Shown here piece by piece: positions 35,204-45,376 of a stretch of 64,000 nt of DNA. Origin of the DNA: Clostridium saccharobutylicum DSM 13864 (lineage in GTDB: Bacteria > Bacillota > Clostridia > Clostridiales > Clostridiaceae); assembly GCF_000473995.1 (NCBI RefSeq), contig NC_022571.1, positions 4,681,416-4,745,415 on the forward strand, given 5' to 3'. The notes under the pieces were generated by a model. The model saw only the letters and a program-made list of their open reading frames with translations, had not been told where the DNA came from and made no database searches. Numbering within the stretch: the stretch's first letter is position 1; every line of letters begins with the position of its first letter. Position numbers and translations under genes: made by a program.

Positions 35204-36931
35204 CTATTTTAAAATCTCATTAATCTTTTTCATTATTGTTTCTTCAAATTTCTTTAATTTGTCGTCTGAATCTTCTAAGTCTTTTCCTATAACAGCTACA
35301 TATATCTTCATTTTAGGTTCAGTTCCTGAAGGTCTTATAACAAACCATGAACCATCACTTAATACATATTTCAATACATTTGATTTAGGTAAAGTTAAAG
35401 TGCTTATTTTTTCATTACACATATCTTTCGCTTTTGATAATTTATAATCAAAAAAGTTTTCTACTTTAACACCATTTACATCTTCTATTTCATTATTTCT
35501 TAAATATTCTAAACAACTACTTATTTTTTCTTGCCCTTCTTTTCCTTTAAGTTCTATTGAAATAAGTGTTTCCTTATAATATCCATATTTTTTGCAAAGA
35601 TTTATAAATCCTTCATATAAACTTAAGCCTTTGTTTTTATAATATAATGTCATTTCACATATCATCTCTGCTGTTACTACTGCATCTTTATCTCTAGCAT
35701 GATCTCCAAAAAGGCATCCATAACTTTCCTCAAAACCAAATATAAATGTGTTACTATTAGTTTTCTCAAATCTACCTATAGTTTCTCCAATATATTTAAA
35801 CCCAGTTAACACATCAAACAATTCTACATTACATTCCTTGCATATATCTTTTACCATTTCTGTAGTTACTATAGTTTTAACAATAGCACCATTAGAAGGT
35901 AATTTTTCTTCTTCCTTATATGCATCTAATATATAATGAGTTAATAGAACTCCAATTTGATTCCCTGTTAATATTTTATATTCACCATTAGAATCTTTAA
36001 CTACAACACCAATTCTATCTGCATCTGGATCTGTTCCAAAGATAATATCCGGATTAACTTTCTCTGCCATTTTCAATGCTAGTTCAAATACCTTTGAATC
36101 CTCTGGATTAGGATATGGCGCAGTTGGGAAATTTCCATCTGGAATTTCTTGTTCTTTTACTATATGTAAATTTTCATATCCAAGCTCTTTTAACATTCTC
36201 TTTATTGGCATTAAACCTGTTCCATGGATAGGAGTATATATTATCTTTAAATCTTTAGCATGTTTTTCAACTAAATCTTTTCTTATAGTATAAGATTTCA
36301 AAGTATCAATATATTTTCTATCTACTTCTTCTCCTATTATGTTTAATAGACTTTTATTAACAGCTTCTTCTTTTGAAATTTTCTTTACATCTATGTAATC
36401 AACATTATTTATTTCTGAAATTATAGCATTTGCAGCTTCATCTGTTATTTGACATCCATCATTTCCATATACTTTATAACCATTATATTGCTTTGGATTA
36501 TGAGATGCTGTTAAAACGATTCCTGCATTACTCTTTAATTCCCTAACTGCAAAACTCAACTCAGGAGTTGGTCTTAAACTTTCAAATAAGTTTACTTTTA
36601 TATTGTTAGCACATAAAACTAAAGCTGCATATTCTGAAAACTCAATAGACATATTTCTTGAATCATACGCTATAGTTACTGATATGTTTTCCTTATATTT
36701 ATTAACTAAATATCTAGCTAATCCTTCAGTAACCTTACCAACTGTATATATATTTAATCTATTACTTCCAGCACCTATAATTCCTCTAAGTCCACCAGTA
36801 CCAAACTCTAAATCTTTATAAAAACGATCTTCTATTTCTTTTTCATCCCCTATAGATAAAAGTTCTGACTTTATATTTTCATCTATTATGTCTAACTCTA
36901 ACCAATAATTGTACTTTTCTTTAAAATTCAT
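35204..36931 (-). CDS. pgcA: Phosphoglucomutase / alpha-phosphohexomutase
   Basis: The 575-residue enzyme is full length for the PgcA type. It has the catalytic serine loop TASHNPKQYNG (S143), metal loop DPDADR (301-306), sugar-binding GFEESYG, and the phosphate-binding loop RPSGTEPKMK near the C-terminus. It interconverts glucose-6-P and glucose-1-P, feeding GalU (32527) and RmlA (40111). RBS AAAGGAG precedes the ATG and a possible -10 (TATAAT, 36988-36983) lies about 50 bases upstream. Confidence 0.95.
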   Translation of the reverse strand: MNFKEKYNYWLELDIIDENIKSELLSIGDEKEIEDRFYKDLEFGTGGLRGIIGAGSNRLNIYTVGKVTEGLARYLVNKYKENISVTIAYDSRNMSIEFSEYAALVLCANNIKVNLFESLRPTPELSFAVRELKSNAGIVLTASHNPKQYNGYKVYGNDGCQITDEAANAIISEINNVDYIDVKKISKEEAVNKSLLNIIGEEVDRKYIDTLKSYTIRKDLVEKHAKDLKIIYTPIHGTGLMPIKRMLKELGYENLHIVKEQEIPDGNFPTAPYPNPEDSKVFELALKMAEKVNPDIIFGTDPDADRIGVVVKDSNGEYKILTGNQIGVLLTHYILDAYKEEEKLPSNGAIVKTIVTTEMVKDICKECNVELFDVLTGFKYIGETIGRFEKTNSNTFIFGFEESYGCLFGDHARDKDAVVTAEMICEMTLYYKNKGLSLYEGFINLCKKYGYYKETLISIELKGKEGQEKISSCLEYLRNNEIEDVNGVKVENFFDYKLSKAKDMCNEKISTLTLPKSNVLKYVLSDGSWFVIRPSGTEPKMKIYVAVIGKDLEDSDDKLKKFEETIMKKINEILK

Positions 36932-37387
36932 TTTATTTTACTCCTTTGTAATTTCTTTTTAAATTCAAATAATAGTAGCTTTATTATAACTTTTTACTAT
37001 TTTCCTGTGTATTTCATGAATAATATTGCCTCATTACAGAATATTTTTTGTGTTCTACAAATAGCTATAAAATTTACTCCTTATACTGATGATAGAGTAA
37101 AAACAGATATATTTTCACATTGACCAGTAGAAAATTGCCCAACATAAAATATGGAAATTACTTATGATAATGAAAAACCTGTATTCGTTTATATGTATAA
37201 AACTTTTGTATTCCTATTTTTATGTTTTACAGCTATTAGATATTTTAGGTTATCATTGTAGAAATGAACGCTTAGTTAAATTGGCTGTTCTTCTCTTTTA
37301 TCTTAAAACCTTTTATATTAATTTTTATGATATAAAAAACACTACACGAAACATTTAATTTAGTGTAGTGATTGCACCTAGAAATTT
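36932..37387. other. Gene-free region
   Basis: It holds a weak promoter candidate for the phosphoglucomutase gene (minus strand TACACA 37011-37006, 17 bases, TATAAT 36988-36983) and the rfb terminator at 37334-37370. A 64-codon plus-strand frame here has no RBS and no protein-like composition. Confidence 0.6.
37334..37370 (-). terminator. Terminator of polysaccharide cluster 2 (after rfbB)
   Basis: CACTACAC (37370-37363 on the minus strand) pairs with GTGTAGTG (37347-37340) and is followed by TTTTTTATAT. It closes the long minus-strand cluster ending with rfbB. Confidence 0.8.
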
Positions 37388-38458
37388 CTAGGCCTCTGGA
37401 ATGGTAGAATTTGTGTACATTTTCTCATAATACTTTTGATAATCACCAGAAGTAACATTTTTCATCCATTCCTGATTATCTAAATACCATTTGATAGTTT
37501 TTTTTATTCCAACTTCAAAAACAGTTTCAGGATACCATCCTAACTCTTCTTTTATTTTATCTGGAGCTATTCCGTATCTTTTATCGTGTCCTTTTCTATC
37601 TTCAACATATTTTATTAAGTTTTCAGTTACTTCTTTATCTACATTCTCATTAATATAAGAGATAACTGTTTTAACTATTTGAATATTAGTTCTTTCATTA
37701 TGTCCACCAACATTGTAAACTTCTCCAAGTCTACCATCGTTAATAACCATATCTATTGCTTTTGCATGGTCTTCTACAAATAACCAATCTCTTATATTCA
37801 TACCATCACCATATACAGGTAAATCCTTATGTTTTAAACAGTTATTTATTAATAATGGAATTAGCTTTTCTGGAAATTGGAATGGTCCATAGTTATTTGA
37901 ACATCTAGTTATATTTATAGGCATTTTATATGTATCATAATAAGCCTTAACCATTAAATCTGAACTTGCTTTACTTGATGAATATGGACTGTGAGGATCT
38001 AATGGTGTTGTTTCCATAAAGAAGCCTTCTGCTCCTAATGAACCATAAACTTCATCTGTTGATACATGAAGGAATTTAACACCTTGTTTAAATCCATCTT
38101 TTGTTTCCCAAGCATTTTTTGCACAATTAAGCATATTAACTGTACCAAGTACATTTGTCTTAGCAAATACTTCTGGTTCTTTTATACTTCTATCAACATG
38201 TGACTCTGCTGCAAAGTGAACAACATAATCTACATCATATTTTTCAAAAAGACTAGAAACTAATTCTTTATCACAAATATCTCCTTGAACAAATGTATGT
38301 CTTTCATCATTTTGGATTGATTTAAGATTTTCTAAGTTTCCTGCATAAGTTAATTTATCTAAGTTAACTATTTTAATATGTTGGTATTTATTTAACATAT
38401 ATAAAACAAAGTTTGATCCTATAAACCCTGCTCCGCCTGTAACTAAATATGTTTTCAT
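37388..38458 (-). CDS. rfbB: dTDP-glucose 4,6-dehydratase
   Basis: The 356-residue short-chain dehydrogenase of extended type has TGGAGFIGSNF at the N-terminus for NAD binding, the catalytic STDEVYG with Asp-Glu, and Tyr-x3-Lys as YSSSK. NNYGPFQFPEKLIP and RDWLFVEDH are family signatures. It makes dTDP-4-keto-6-deoxyglucose, the second step of dTDP-L-rhamnose synthesis. It is the last gene of the order rfbA-rfbC-rfbD-rfbB. The last codons contain the palindrome CCTAGAAATTTCTAGG. Confidence 0.96.
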   Translation of the reverse strand: MKTYLVTGGAGFIGSNFVLYMLNKYQHIKIVNLDKLTYAGNLENLKSIQNDERHTFVQGDICDKELVSSLFEKYDVDYVVHFAAESHVDRSIKEPEVFAKTNVLGTVNMLNCAKNAWETKDGFKQGVKFLHVSTDEVYGSLGAEGFFMETTPLDPHSPYSSSKASSDLMVKAYYDTYKMPINITRCSNNYGPFQFPEKLIPLLINNCLKHKDLPVYGDGMNIRDWLFVEDHAKAIDMVINDGRLGEVYNVGGHNERTNIQIVKTVISYINENVDKEVTENLIKYVEDRKGHDKRYGIAPDKIKEELGWYPETVFEVGIKKTIKWYLDNQEWMKNVTSGDYQKYYEKMYTNSTIPEA

Positions 38459-38543
38459 TATTACAACTCCTTTATTTAAGCCCCCTATAAAAAGAACAAA
38501 TACGTATTTCCTTCTATTTTAACATGTTCTTTTTTGTCTTACA

Positions 38544-39425
38544 TTATTTATTTAATTTATCTATAAATGATTTAATTGCCTCTTTCCATTCTCTCATTTC
38601 ATCACCAACAGTATTTCTAAGCATCATATTATCAAGTGATGAATATTCTGGTCTCTTTGCTGGTGTTTTGTATTCTTCTGATGTACAAGGCTTAACTTCA
38701 CACTTTTCTCTAGATAATTCAATTATCATTTTAGCAAAATCATACCAAGTACATTCACCTTTACCAGTGCAATGATATACTCCATATTCTTGTGTTTCTA
38801 TTAGCTTTAATATATGATAAGCCAAATCATTAGCATGAGTTGGATTTCCTCTCTGATCATCAACTACTGTAAGCATATCTTTTTCTTTTCCAAGTTTCAT
38901 CATAGTATAAACAAAGTTATGCCCTACATATCCATAAAGCCAAGCTGTTCTAACAATAAATGATTTTGAACAAAATTTTTGCACATATTGTTCTCCTAAA
39001 AGCTTAGTCTTTCCATAAACACTATAAGGTGCTGTTAAATCATATTCAGTTAATGGTTTATTTCCCACTCCACTAAATACATAATCAGTTGATACCTGAA
39101 CTAATTTAGCATTAATTTTTTCACAAGCCATAGCTAAATTTCTAGGTCCAATTGAGTTAACCTTAAATGCAAAATCTTCATTACTTTCACAACCATCAAC
39201 ATTAGTTGCTGCTGCACAATTTATTACTACATCTGGTCTTAAATCATTTAATATTTCTTTCACTTGAGTTAAATTTGTTATATCGAGTTTATCTACATCA
39301 AGCGCTATAACTTCTGAATTTTTTATAATTTCTGAAACTTCACCGATTTCTGCTTTTCCACTCTTTATTATCTCTTGAAGTTCATTCCCTAATTGACCTT
39401 TACATCCTGTTATTAATATTTTCAT
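38544..39425 (-). CDS. rfbD: dTDP-4-dehydrorhamnose reductase
   Basis: The 293-residue protein has the NAD(P)-binding start ILITGCKGQLGNEL, the catalytic STDYVFSG and Tyr-x3-Lys as YGKTK, and VRTAWLYG. It performs the last reduction to dTDP-L-rhamnose. It is slightly longer than average because of an insert near 28-40 (SGKAEIGEVSEI). It lies 93 bases after rfbC in the same operon. Confidence 0.95.
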   Translation of the reverse strand: MKILITGCKGQLGNELQEIIKSGKAEIGEVSEIIKNSEVIALDVDKLDITNLTQVKEILNDLRPDVVINCAAATNVDGCESNEDFAFKVNSIGPRNLAMACEKINAKLVQVSTDYVFSGVGNKPLTEYDLTAPYSVYGKTKLLGEQYVQKFCSKSFIVRTAWLYGYVGHNFVYTMMKLGKEKDMLTVVDDQRGNPTHANDLAYHILKLIETQEYGVYHCTGKGECTWYDFAKMIIELSREKCEVKPCTSEEYKTPAKRPEYSSLDNMMLRNTVGDEMREWKEAIKSFIDKLNK

Positions 39426-39518
39426 ATATATTTACTCCTTACATTTAGTTAAAAGAAAATAGAGATTATTTTATTTTAACAATAACTTTGTTTAAATAAA
39501 ATCCCTACTTATATTCCT

Positions 39519-40100
39519 TTATTTCTTATATATAAAATCTTCATATTCACTTAAATCTAATTGTTTTAAGCTTGGATGTACCTTATCCTTTTCCGATAAA
39601 AGTATGTTTTCTATTCCATCTACTGGCCACTTTATGTTTATATCTGGATCATTCCACATAACTCCGCCATCATATTCTGGTGCATATAAATCTGTACATT
39701 TGTAATTAAATACTGCTTCATCTGATAATACTAAAAAACCATGTGCAAAACCTTCTGGAATATAAAATTGCTTTTTATTTTCATCATTTAAAACAACACC
39801 TTCCCACTCACCATAAGTAGGAGATCCAGTTCTTAAATCAACAGCTACATCAAAAACTTCACCTTTAGTTACTCTAACAAGTTTTCCTTGACTATGTTTT
39901 CTTTGAAAATGAAGTCCCCTAAGTACTCCTTTACTTGATTTTGATTCATTATCTTGAACAAAAGTCATATTAAGTCCAGCTTCTTGAAAATGTTCTTTAT
40001 TATAAGTTTCCATAAAATAGCCTCTGTTATCACCAAAAACCTTAGGTTCTATTATGTAAACTCCATCAATCTTTGTTTTATTAAAATTAAAATTCCCCAT
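39519..40100 (-). CDS. rfbC: dTDP-4-dehydrorhamnose 3,5-epimerase
   Basis: The 193-residue cupin-fold enzyme has RGYFMETYN, the catalytic-His segment RGLHFQ, VDLRTGSPTYG and IPEGFAHGF in family order. It epimerises C3 and C5 of dTDP-4-keto-6-deoxyglucose. The start is ATG 40100, with GAGG 7 bases upstream; GTG 40106 would overlap the RBS. Only 10 bases separate it from rfbA. Confidence 0.95.
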   Translation of the reverse strand: MGNFNFNKTKIDGVYIIEPKVFGDNRGYFMETYNKEHFQEAGLNMTFVQDNESKSSKGVLRGLHFQRKHSQGKLVRVTKGEVFDVAVDLRTGSPTYGEWEGVVLNDENKKQFYIPEGFAHGFLVLSDEAVFNYKCTDLYAPEYDGGVMWNDPDINIKWPVDGIENILLSEKDKVHPSLKQLDLSEYEDFIYKK

Positions 40101-40110
40101 ATTCACACCT

Positions 40111-41016
40111 CTACTTTACTGTTACTGCTACTTCTTTTTTAGATTTTTCAACCTCATCTACTATATCCATTAGATATTTCCCATAACCAGTTTTCATTAA
40201 TGGTTTAGCAAGTTCAATCACTTGTTTTGAAGTTATCCATCCTTTTCTGTACGCAATTTCTTCAAGGCATGCTATATATGTACCTTGAGTATTTTGAACT
40301 GCCTCAACAAAATTAGAAGCTTGAAGCATAGATGCATGAGTTCCTGTATCAAGCCATGCCATTCCTCTACCTAGTAATTGAACTTTTAATGATCCCTCTT
40401 GCATATATGATTTATTTAAATCAGTTATTTCAAGTTCCCCTCTTGGTGAAGGCCTCAAAGATTTAGCCTTTTCAACTACTGAATTATCATAAAAATAAAG
40501 TCCTGGAACTGCATACTTAGACTTTGGATTTTCTGGTTTTTCCTCCAAAGAAATAACCTTGTTATTGGAATCAAATTCAACTACACCAAATGCTTTTGGA
40601 TTTTGAACATAATAGCCAAATACATACGCTCCATTTTCTAAGCTTGCAGCTTTTCTTAAATGTTCTGTAAAACTTTGTCCATAAAAAATATTATCTCCAA
40701 GAACCATAGCTACATTATCATCACCTATAAATTTTTCTCCAATAATAAATGCTTCCGCTAAACCATTAGGATTTTCTTGAATAGCATATTCAATATTCAA
40801 TCCTAATTCTTGTCCATCTTTAAATAATTCTTTAAAATTAACTATATCTCTTGGGGTAGATATAATCAAAATATCTTTTATTCCAGCAAGCATCAAAACT
40901 GACATTGGATAATATATCATTGGTTTATCATATATTGGCACCATTTGTTTTGACATTGCTTTTGTTACTGGATATAGTCGCGTTCCTGATCCACCTGCTA
41001 AAATAATTCCCTTCAT
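40111..41016 (-). CDS. rfbA: Glucose-1-phosphate thymidylyltransferase
   Basis: The 301-residue protein has [20 protein letters not shown] and [15 protein letters not shown] at the N-terminus, LGDNIFYG (metal site) and EEKP. It makes dTDP-glucose from glucose-1-P and dTTP, the first committed step to dTDP-rhamnose. It heads the rfbACDB set; a 16-bp inverted repeat (41040-41110) lies just upstream, between it and the pyruvyl transferase gene. Confidence 0.96.
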   Translation of the reverse strand: MKGIILAGGSGTRLYPVTKAMSKQMVPIYDKPMIYYPMSVLMLAGIKDILIISTPRDIVNFKELFKDGQELGLNIEYAIQENPNGLAEAFIIGEKFIGDDNVAMVLGDNIFYGQSFTEHLRKAASLENGAYVFGYYVQNPKAFGVVEFDSNNKVISLEEKPENPKSKYAVPGLYFYDNSVVEKAKSLRPSPRGELEITDLNKSYMQEGSLKVQLLGRGMAWLDTGTHASMLQASNFVEAVQNTQGTYIACLEEIAYRKGWITSKQVIELAKPLMKTGYGKYLMDIVDEVEKSKKEVAVTVK

Positions 41017-41039
41017 ACTACCACCACTCCTTTAAATTT

Positions 41040-41110
41040 TAATATATATTTTGTAATGTAAATTTAATTTTAAACTAATTAATAAATAACTTAATACAAA
41101 ATATATATTA
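41040..41110 (-). repeat. 16-bp AT-rich inverted repeat upstream of rfbA
   Basis: TAATATATATTTTGTA (41040-41055) pairs perfectly with 41095-41110, with a loop of 39 bases. No U-tract follows on the transcribed strand. It may be an operon-internal regulatory or stability hairpin. Confidence 0.4.
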
Positions 41111-41116
41111 TAAAAA

Positions 41117-42331
41117 TTATTTCTGTTCAATTATATATGGAATATTCTCAATTTGACTTTTTAATAAAGGTATTTGTAATTCAAGCACTTCCTTAATTCT
41201 ACTTCTATTATTATATATTTTTATAATTTTCTCTATTATCTCATTTTCACTTTCATTTTTAGGATCTAAAACACAATCTCCTAATTCTATTTTCTCCCAT
41301 ATACCTATGAACTTTCTACTATATGCAATGGGAGCCGTTGGCACTTTTGTTGAAATTGCTGCTATACACGCATGCATTCTACTCCCTATAAAAAAATCAC
41401 ATCCGCTGATTATTGTCTTTATTTCATCTTCTCTATAATATTTATCTATTGTTTTTATATCTGTTCGTATTTTTTTACTTATATCATTAGCTATTTTTTT
41501 ACAAACACTAAAATCATCTTCAACCTCAAAATTTTTCGTCATTACATGAGGTATTAAAATCACTTCAACATCATTCATATTTGCAAATTTTTCAATTAAT
41601 GAAGTTACTAACTTCTTATAATTTGCTTTTAAATTAAACATGTTGTTTTTAGTATATCCACCATTATACAATAAAGCACTTACATTGATTCCCACCTTTA
41701 TCTTTTTTTTATCACTTATAAACTTATCTATAAAGGTTTTTTCATCACATTTCATATAAAAAGCTAAGTCTGGAATATACTTTATATCACGTTGAATTTG
41801 TAATTCTTCTGTTGCAACTTTTTTACTTATTTCATCCCTTACAAAAACTTTATCAGCTTTATTTAATATTTTTCTTGCTATTATTTTTACCCAGTTTCTA
41901 TTAAATGGGCCTAAAGTTTGTGGCATAATAACTATCTTTGTTTTGACATTAATTGCTATTAATTTTATTATTGAATGTTGAATAAATCTCTTAGTTCCAT
42001 ATATATCACTAAAACTATCGCCTTCACTTATATCAAAAACCATATCTGCTAATTTAATTTTTTTTAATATATAATTTTCTCCAAAACCAATGCTCTCGAT
42101 ATATGCTACAATAAGTTCATTTTTACTACACGGAGTTTCCTTAACTATTATTTCCTTATTATTGTAAATTATTTTATTTATTATTTCATCTTTTACTGTA
42201 TATGATAATATTTCTATTTCACTATCATATCCATATTTATCACATATCAACATTATTTGTCCTCTAGTTAAAGCATTTACTCCCCTGTTTCCAGAATTAA
42301 GAGAGGCTCCCGCCAAAATTATTTTTTTCAA
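41117..42331 (-). CDS. Polysaccharide pyruvyl transferase family protein
   Basis: The 404-residue protein has the CsaB/WcaK-type layout: an N-terminal GASLNSGNRGVNAL, then MPQTLGPF, KVFVRDEISKK, IPHVM, and the C-terminal IGSRMHACIAA with GSRMH, typical of the family. Members add a ketal-linked pyruvate to a sugar from phosphoenolpyruvate, making the glycan acidic; some relatives are glycosyltransferases instead. It starts at TTG 42331 with a weak AAGGGA site. Lying inside the wzx-rfb stretch, it probably modifies the repeat unit. Confidence 0.82.
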   Translation of the reverse strand: MKKIILAGASLNSGNRGVNALTRGQIMLICDKYGYDSEIEILSYTVKDEIINKIIYNNKEIIVKETPCSKNELIVAYIESIGFGENYILKKIKLADMVFDISEGDSFSDIYGTKRFIQHSIIKLIAINVKTKIVIMPQTLGPFNRNWVKIIARKILNKADKVFVRDEISKKVATEELQIQRDIKYIPDLAFYMKCDEKTFIDKFISDKKKIKVGINVSALLYNGGYTKNNMFNLKANYKKLVTSLIEKFANMNDVEVILIPHVMTKNFEVEDDFSVCKKIANDISKKIRTDIKTIDKYYREDEIKTIISGCDFFIGSRMHACIAAISTKVPTAPIAYSRKFIGIWEKIELGDCVLDPKNESENEIIEKIIKIYNNRSRIKEVLELQIPLLKSQIENIPYIIEQK

Positions 42332-42474
42332 TACACTTACTCTTCCCTTCTATATTGATTAATTAAATCACTCCCCCCAAAAAATAATTGATTAACACTT
42401 ATATTAATAATGTTCCCTAAAATAAACACATAAAACTTTGTCAAAACGCATGTAAAAATTAAAAATATACTTAT

Positions 42475-42523
42475 ATTACTAATTTTTAATTAATACTATT
42501 AGTATTAATTAAAAATTAGTAAT
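42475..42523 (-). repeat. 49-nt AT-only palindrome after wzx
   Basis: A 24-base arm (42475-42498) is the exact reverse complement of 42500-42523, with a single central T. It begins 8 bases after the wzx stop. It contains almost no G or C and is not followed by a clear U-tract, so its role as terminator is doubtful. Confidence 0.6.
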
Positions 42524-42530
42524 TATTCAA

Positions 42531-43967
42531 CTATTTTGTTAAAACATTTTCTTTTATTTCACTAATACTAATTGTATTAGTAATAAATAATAAACAAAAA
42601 TAAATTCCTCCTCCTATTATAGATAAAATAATTGCATTATAAGTGACTATTTTACATATTAATATAATTACACTCATGCCAAGTGAACTAACTAATATCT
42701 TTGCTATGAATTTATTTTCATATTTTATTTTTACAACATTTCTGCTTATCTTAAACATAAGCACCACATTAATAATTTCACTTATTAATGTATTGACAGC
42801 AGCCCCTTCTATACCATAATATTTAATAAATGCAAAATTTGATATAATATTGTAAATTGATGATAACAAAACAACTTTCATATATTTCTTCTGCAAATTC
42901 CAAGCACTCAATTCATATCCATAAATTTCTCTAATATATAATAATGCAACATAAATAAATAATATAGTTAAAACAATATATGCGTCTTTATATTTGTCAC
43001 CATATAAAGTAAGTATAATCTCTTTATTTAATATAAATGCTACACATAATATAGGTATAGATATTATGTATACTATTTTTCTTAAATTATTTACAAGTGT
43101 ACTTAATTTATCAATCTGTTTTTCATTATAATATCTAATTAATGATGGATATACTGGAGTAAATAAAATTCCAGCTATCATTATAAAAACATTAACAATT
43201 TTATACACAGAATTATATATTCCTATTTCATAATCTGTTCTCATAAATCCAAGCATTAGTGTTGCTATAGTAGAATTAATAGTAGCAAAAATGCCTGAAA
43301 AGAAAAATGGCCACGAATTCAAAATAAGTCTTTTATATTCTTTAAAATTAATTATGAATTTAAAATTCATATTATAATGCCTTTTAGCTATTTTAAGCAA
43401 GTATAAACTGCTAATTAATGTTGCTAAAAACATAAATACAGCTAAATAATATAAATTAGTTATATTAAAAAACCTTAATGCTATTATAACCACAACAGAA
43501 TACACAAGATTCTTTATAATTATTGAACGAGAATTATATTGCATCTCTTCATTAGCATTAAATATCCAGTCTACATAAATCGCATTTGGAAAGATAGATA
43601 AACCATAAAATAATATATTAAGTTTATATACTATACTTTTATTTATAAAAATAGCAAGTATAATAACTAAAATATATACAATTGTTGCAAGAATTAATTT
43701 CAAACTAAGGATAGTATTAATTTTATAATCATTATTCTTTTTGGATTTAGCAATTTCTAATACACAAAGTGATTGTAATCCAAAGCTTGCTAACGCTGTA
43801 AAGTATGTAATAATAGTATTCGAAAAATTTATTATTCCAAAATTATCTGGACCAAAATATTTTGCTGTATATACTACTGATATAAACATTAATACTTGAC
43901 CTAATACATTAGCAAAAGTTAATGATATAAAATTTCTTACTACTTTGTTTAATTTAATGTTTCTCAT
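42531..43967 (-). CDS. wzx: Repeat-unit flippase (Wzx, polysaccharide transport family)
   Basis: This 478-residue protein has about 14 membrane helices. The beginning, NFISLTFANVLGQVLMFI and KYFGPDNFGIINFSNTI, is typical of the PST/Wzx flippase group of the MOP superfamily. It moves the undecaprenyl-linked repeat unit to the outer membrane face for polymerisation by the Wzy-like protein encoded just upstream (44118). RBS AGGAG lies 7 bases before the ATG. Confidence 0.9.
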   Translation of the reverse strand: MRNIKLNKVVRNFISLTFANVLGQVLMFISVVYTAKYFGPDNFGIINFSNTIITYFTALASFGLQSLCVLEIAKSKKNNDYKINTILSLKLILATIVYILVIILAIFINKSIVYKLNILFYGLSIFPNAIYVDWIFNANEEMQYNSRSIIIKNLVYSVVVIIALRFFNITNLYYLAVFMFLATLISSLYLLKIAKRHYNMNFKFIINFKEYKRLILNSWPFFFSGIFATINSTIATLMLGFMRTDYEIGIYNSVYKIVNVFIMIAGILFTPVYPSLIRYYNEKQIDKLSTLVNNLRKIVYIISIPILCVAFILNKEIILTLYGDKYKDAYIVLTILFIYVALLYIREIYGYELSAWNLQKKYMKVVLLSSIYNIISNFAFIKYYGIEGAAVNTLISEIINVVLMFKISRNVVKIKYENKFIAKILVSSLGMSVIILICKIVTYNAIILSIIGGGIYFCLLFITNTISISEIKENVLTK

Positions 43968-44117
43968 TCGTATTCTCCTAAATTTAATAGATATTTCTTA
44001 CTGATAAAAAACTCTCTGATAACTTATGTATTAAATTTTTTATAATAATTTTTACCATTATACGATATTAATTTATAAATTAACGAATTTTTCCTAATTT
44101 AAATCCGACTTCAAACA

Positions 44118-45362
44118 TTAATCTATTGGTTTACAACATGCTGTTCTCTCAATTTTTATGTCTTGATACAAAATAGCTGGAATTATTAGAGCTATCCCAT
44201 AATATAAACTCGTCATTGCTTCATAAATTACATGTCCTCCCCAAAATGAATGTATTGTTCCACCTATTATACTTAATAACAAAGTATAATATTGAATTGA
44301 TAGTTTTGATTCAAAAAAATATTTAAGTAAAACTAATATTTTTTTTGTTATTATAGAAAAAATCACAATAAATATCCATATGCCTGAGTAATATAATATT
44401 CCATTAAAATCCATCTCTATTATATCAAACGAATGTAATTGCAATATATTATTGCAATTGGTAAAACCTATTCCAAAAAATAAAAGTGGATTTTGTTTAT
44501 AATAAGTACTAATATACTGTTCTACATATGATACCTGCAAATTTCTGTTTGAAACAATATAACTATATACATTATTTTCCCCCCAAGAATAAATCTTTTC
44601 TACCATAACATTATAGACATTAATAAATAGTTCTTGTTTAAAATAACTAAAGGAAATAATTGTTGCTATTGAAAAAAGACCTAAAATAATTTTAATATAA
44701 GTGAATTTCATTTTAAATAAAAAAATCAAATAAACTACTACTATACTTCCTACACCCCCAACTATCCCTGCCTTAGTCCCAATTAGGCATAATGATATAG
44801 CTGATAAAATAAAACTCACTAAATATTTTTTATATTTAAATTTTTCATATAGAAAAATATTTAATGGAGTAGTTACTATCAGTGTAGCTGTAACTGCATT
44901 CTGTACAGTAAAAAATCCCTTATAACCAAACCTTCCGTCAAAATAAGTATGAAATCCAATTCCAAATACACTCAATATTATACTTGCTACAATAATACAA
45001 GATGATAGTATAATATAGTTTAATATTTCATCTATCGTTAAAATATGCTTGGATAAAATACTTCTAAATGCATAAATTACTATAATAAAATACAATATTT
45101 TAGTGATGTATTGAATATCAGTAAAAACAGATGTTCCATTAGTGTATATATAAGTTACTTCCCCTATTCCAAATAATATAGCAATAAGAATAACAAAAAT
45201 CTTATCTTTATTATTTGTGAATCGAAAAAATAAATATGCCATAATTAAAATCCTTACCACTTGATTAATAGGTAAGGTTACGCCTGTTTTACTTATAACA
45301 GAATATATTATATCCAAAAATGGATTAAATATTATTATATATTTTAACAGTTTTTTATCCAT
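44118..45362 (-). CDS. wzy: Polysaccharide polymerase (Wzy-like)
   Basis: The 414-residue polytopic protein has about eleven helices and a large outside loop (about 250-300, with SNRNLQVSYVEQYI and LLFFGIGFTN). The phrase GTKAGIVGG (about 195-203) and the pattern with a long loop before the last helices fit Wzy/O-antigen polymerases, whose sequence similarity is low. It would join repeat units on the outer face. It sits between a GT4 gene and wzx. Its RBS AAGGAG (45371-45376) touches the foot of a 27-bp perfect hairpin, which suggests control of its translation. Confidence 0.75.
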   Translation of the reverse strand: MDKKLLKYIIIFNPFLDIIYSVISKTGVTLPINQVVRILIMAYLFFRFTNNKDKIFVILIAILFGIGEVTYIYTNGTSVFTDIQYITKILYFIIVIYAFRSILSKHILTIDEILNYIILSSCIIVASIILSVFGIGFHTYFDGRFGYKGFFTVQNAVTATLIVTTPLNIFLYEKFKYKKYLVSFILSAISLCLIGTKAGIVGGVGSIVVVYLIFLFKMKFTYIKIILGLFSIATIISFSYFKQELFINVYNVMVEKIYSWGENNVYSYIVSNRNLQVSYVEQYISTYYKQNPLLFFGIGFTNCNNILQLHSFDIIEMDFNGILYYSGIWIFIVIFSIITKKILVLLKYFFESKLSIQYYTLLLSIIGGTIHSFWGGHVIYEAMTSLYYGIALIIPAILYQDIKIERTACCKPID

Positions 45363-45376
45363 GTTACTTTCTCCTT

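Noticed and set aside
37164-37358. 64-codon plus-strand open frame between two genes
   Set aside because: No RBS and no recognisable protein character; it overlaps the rfbB terminator.
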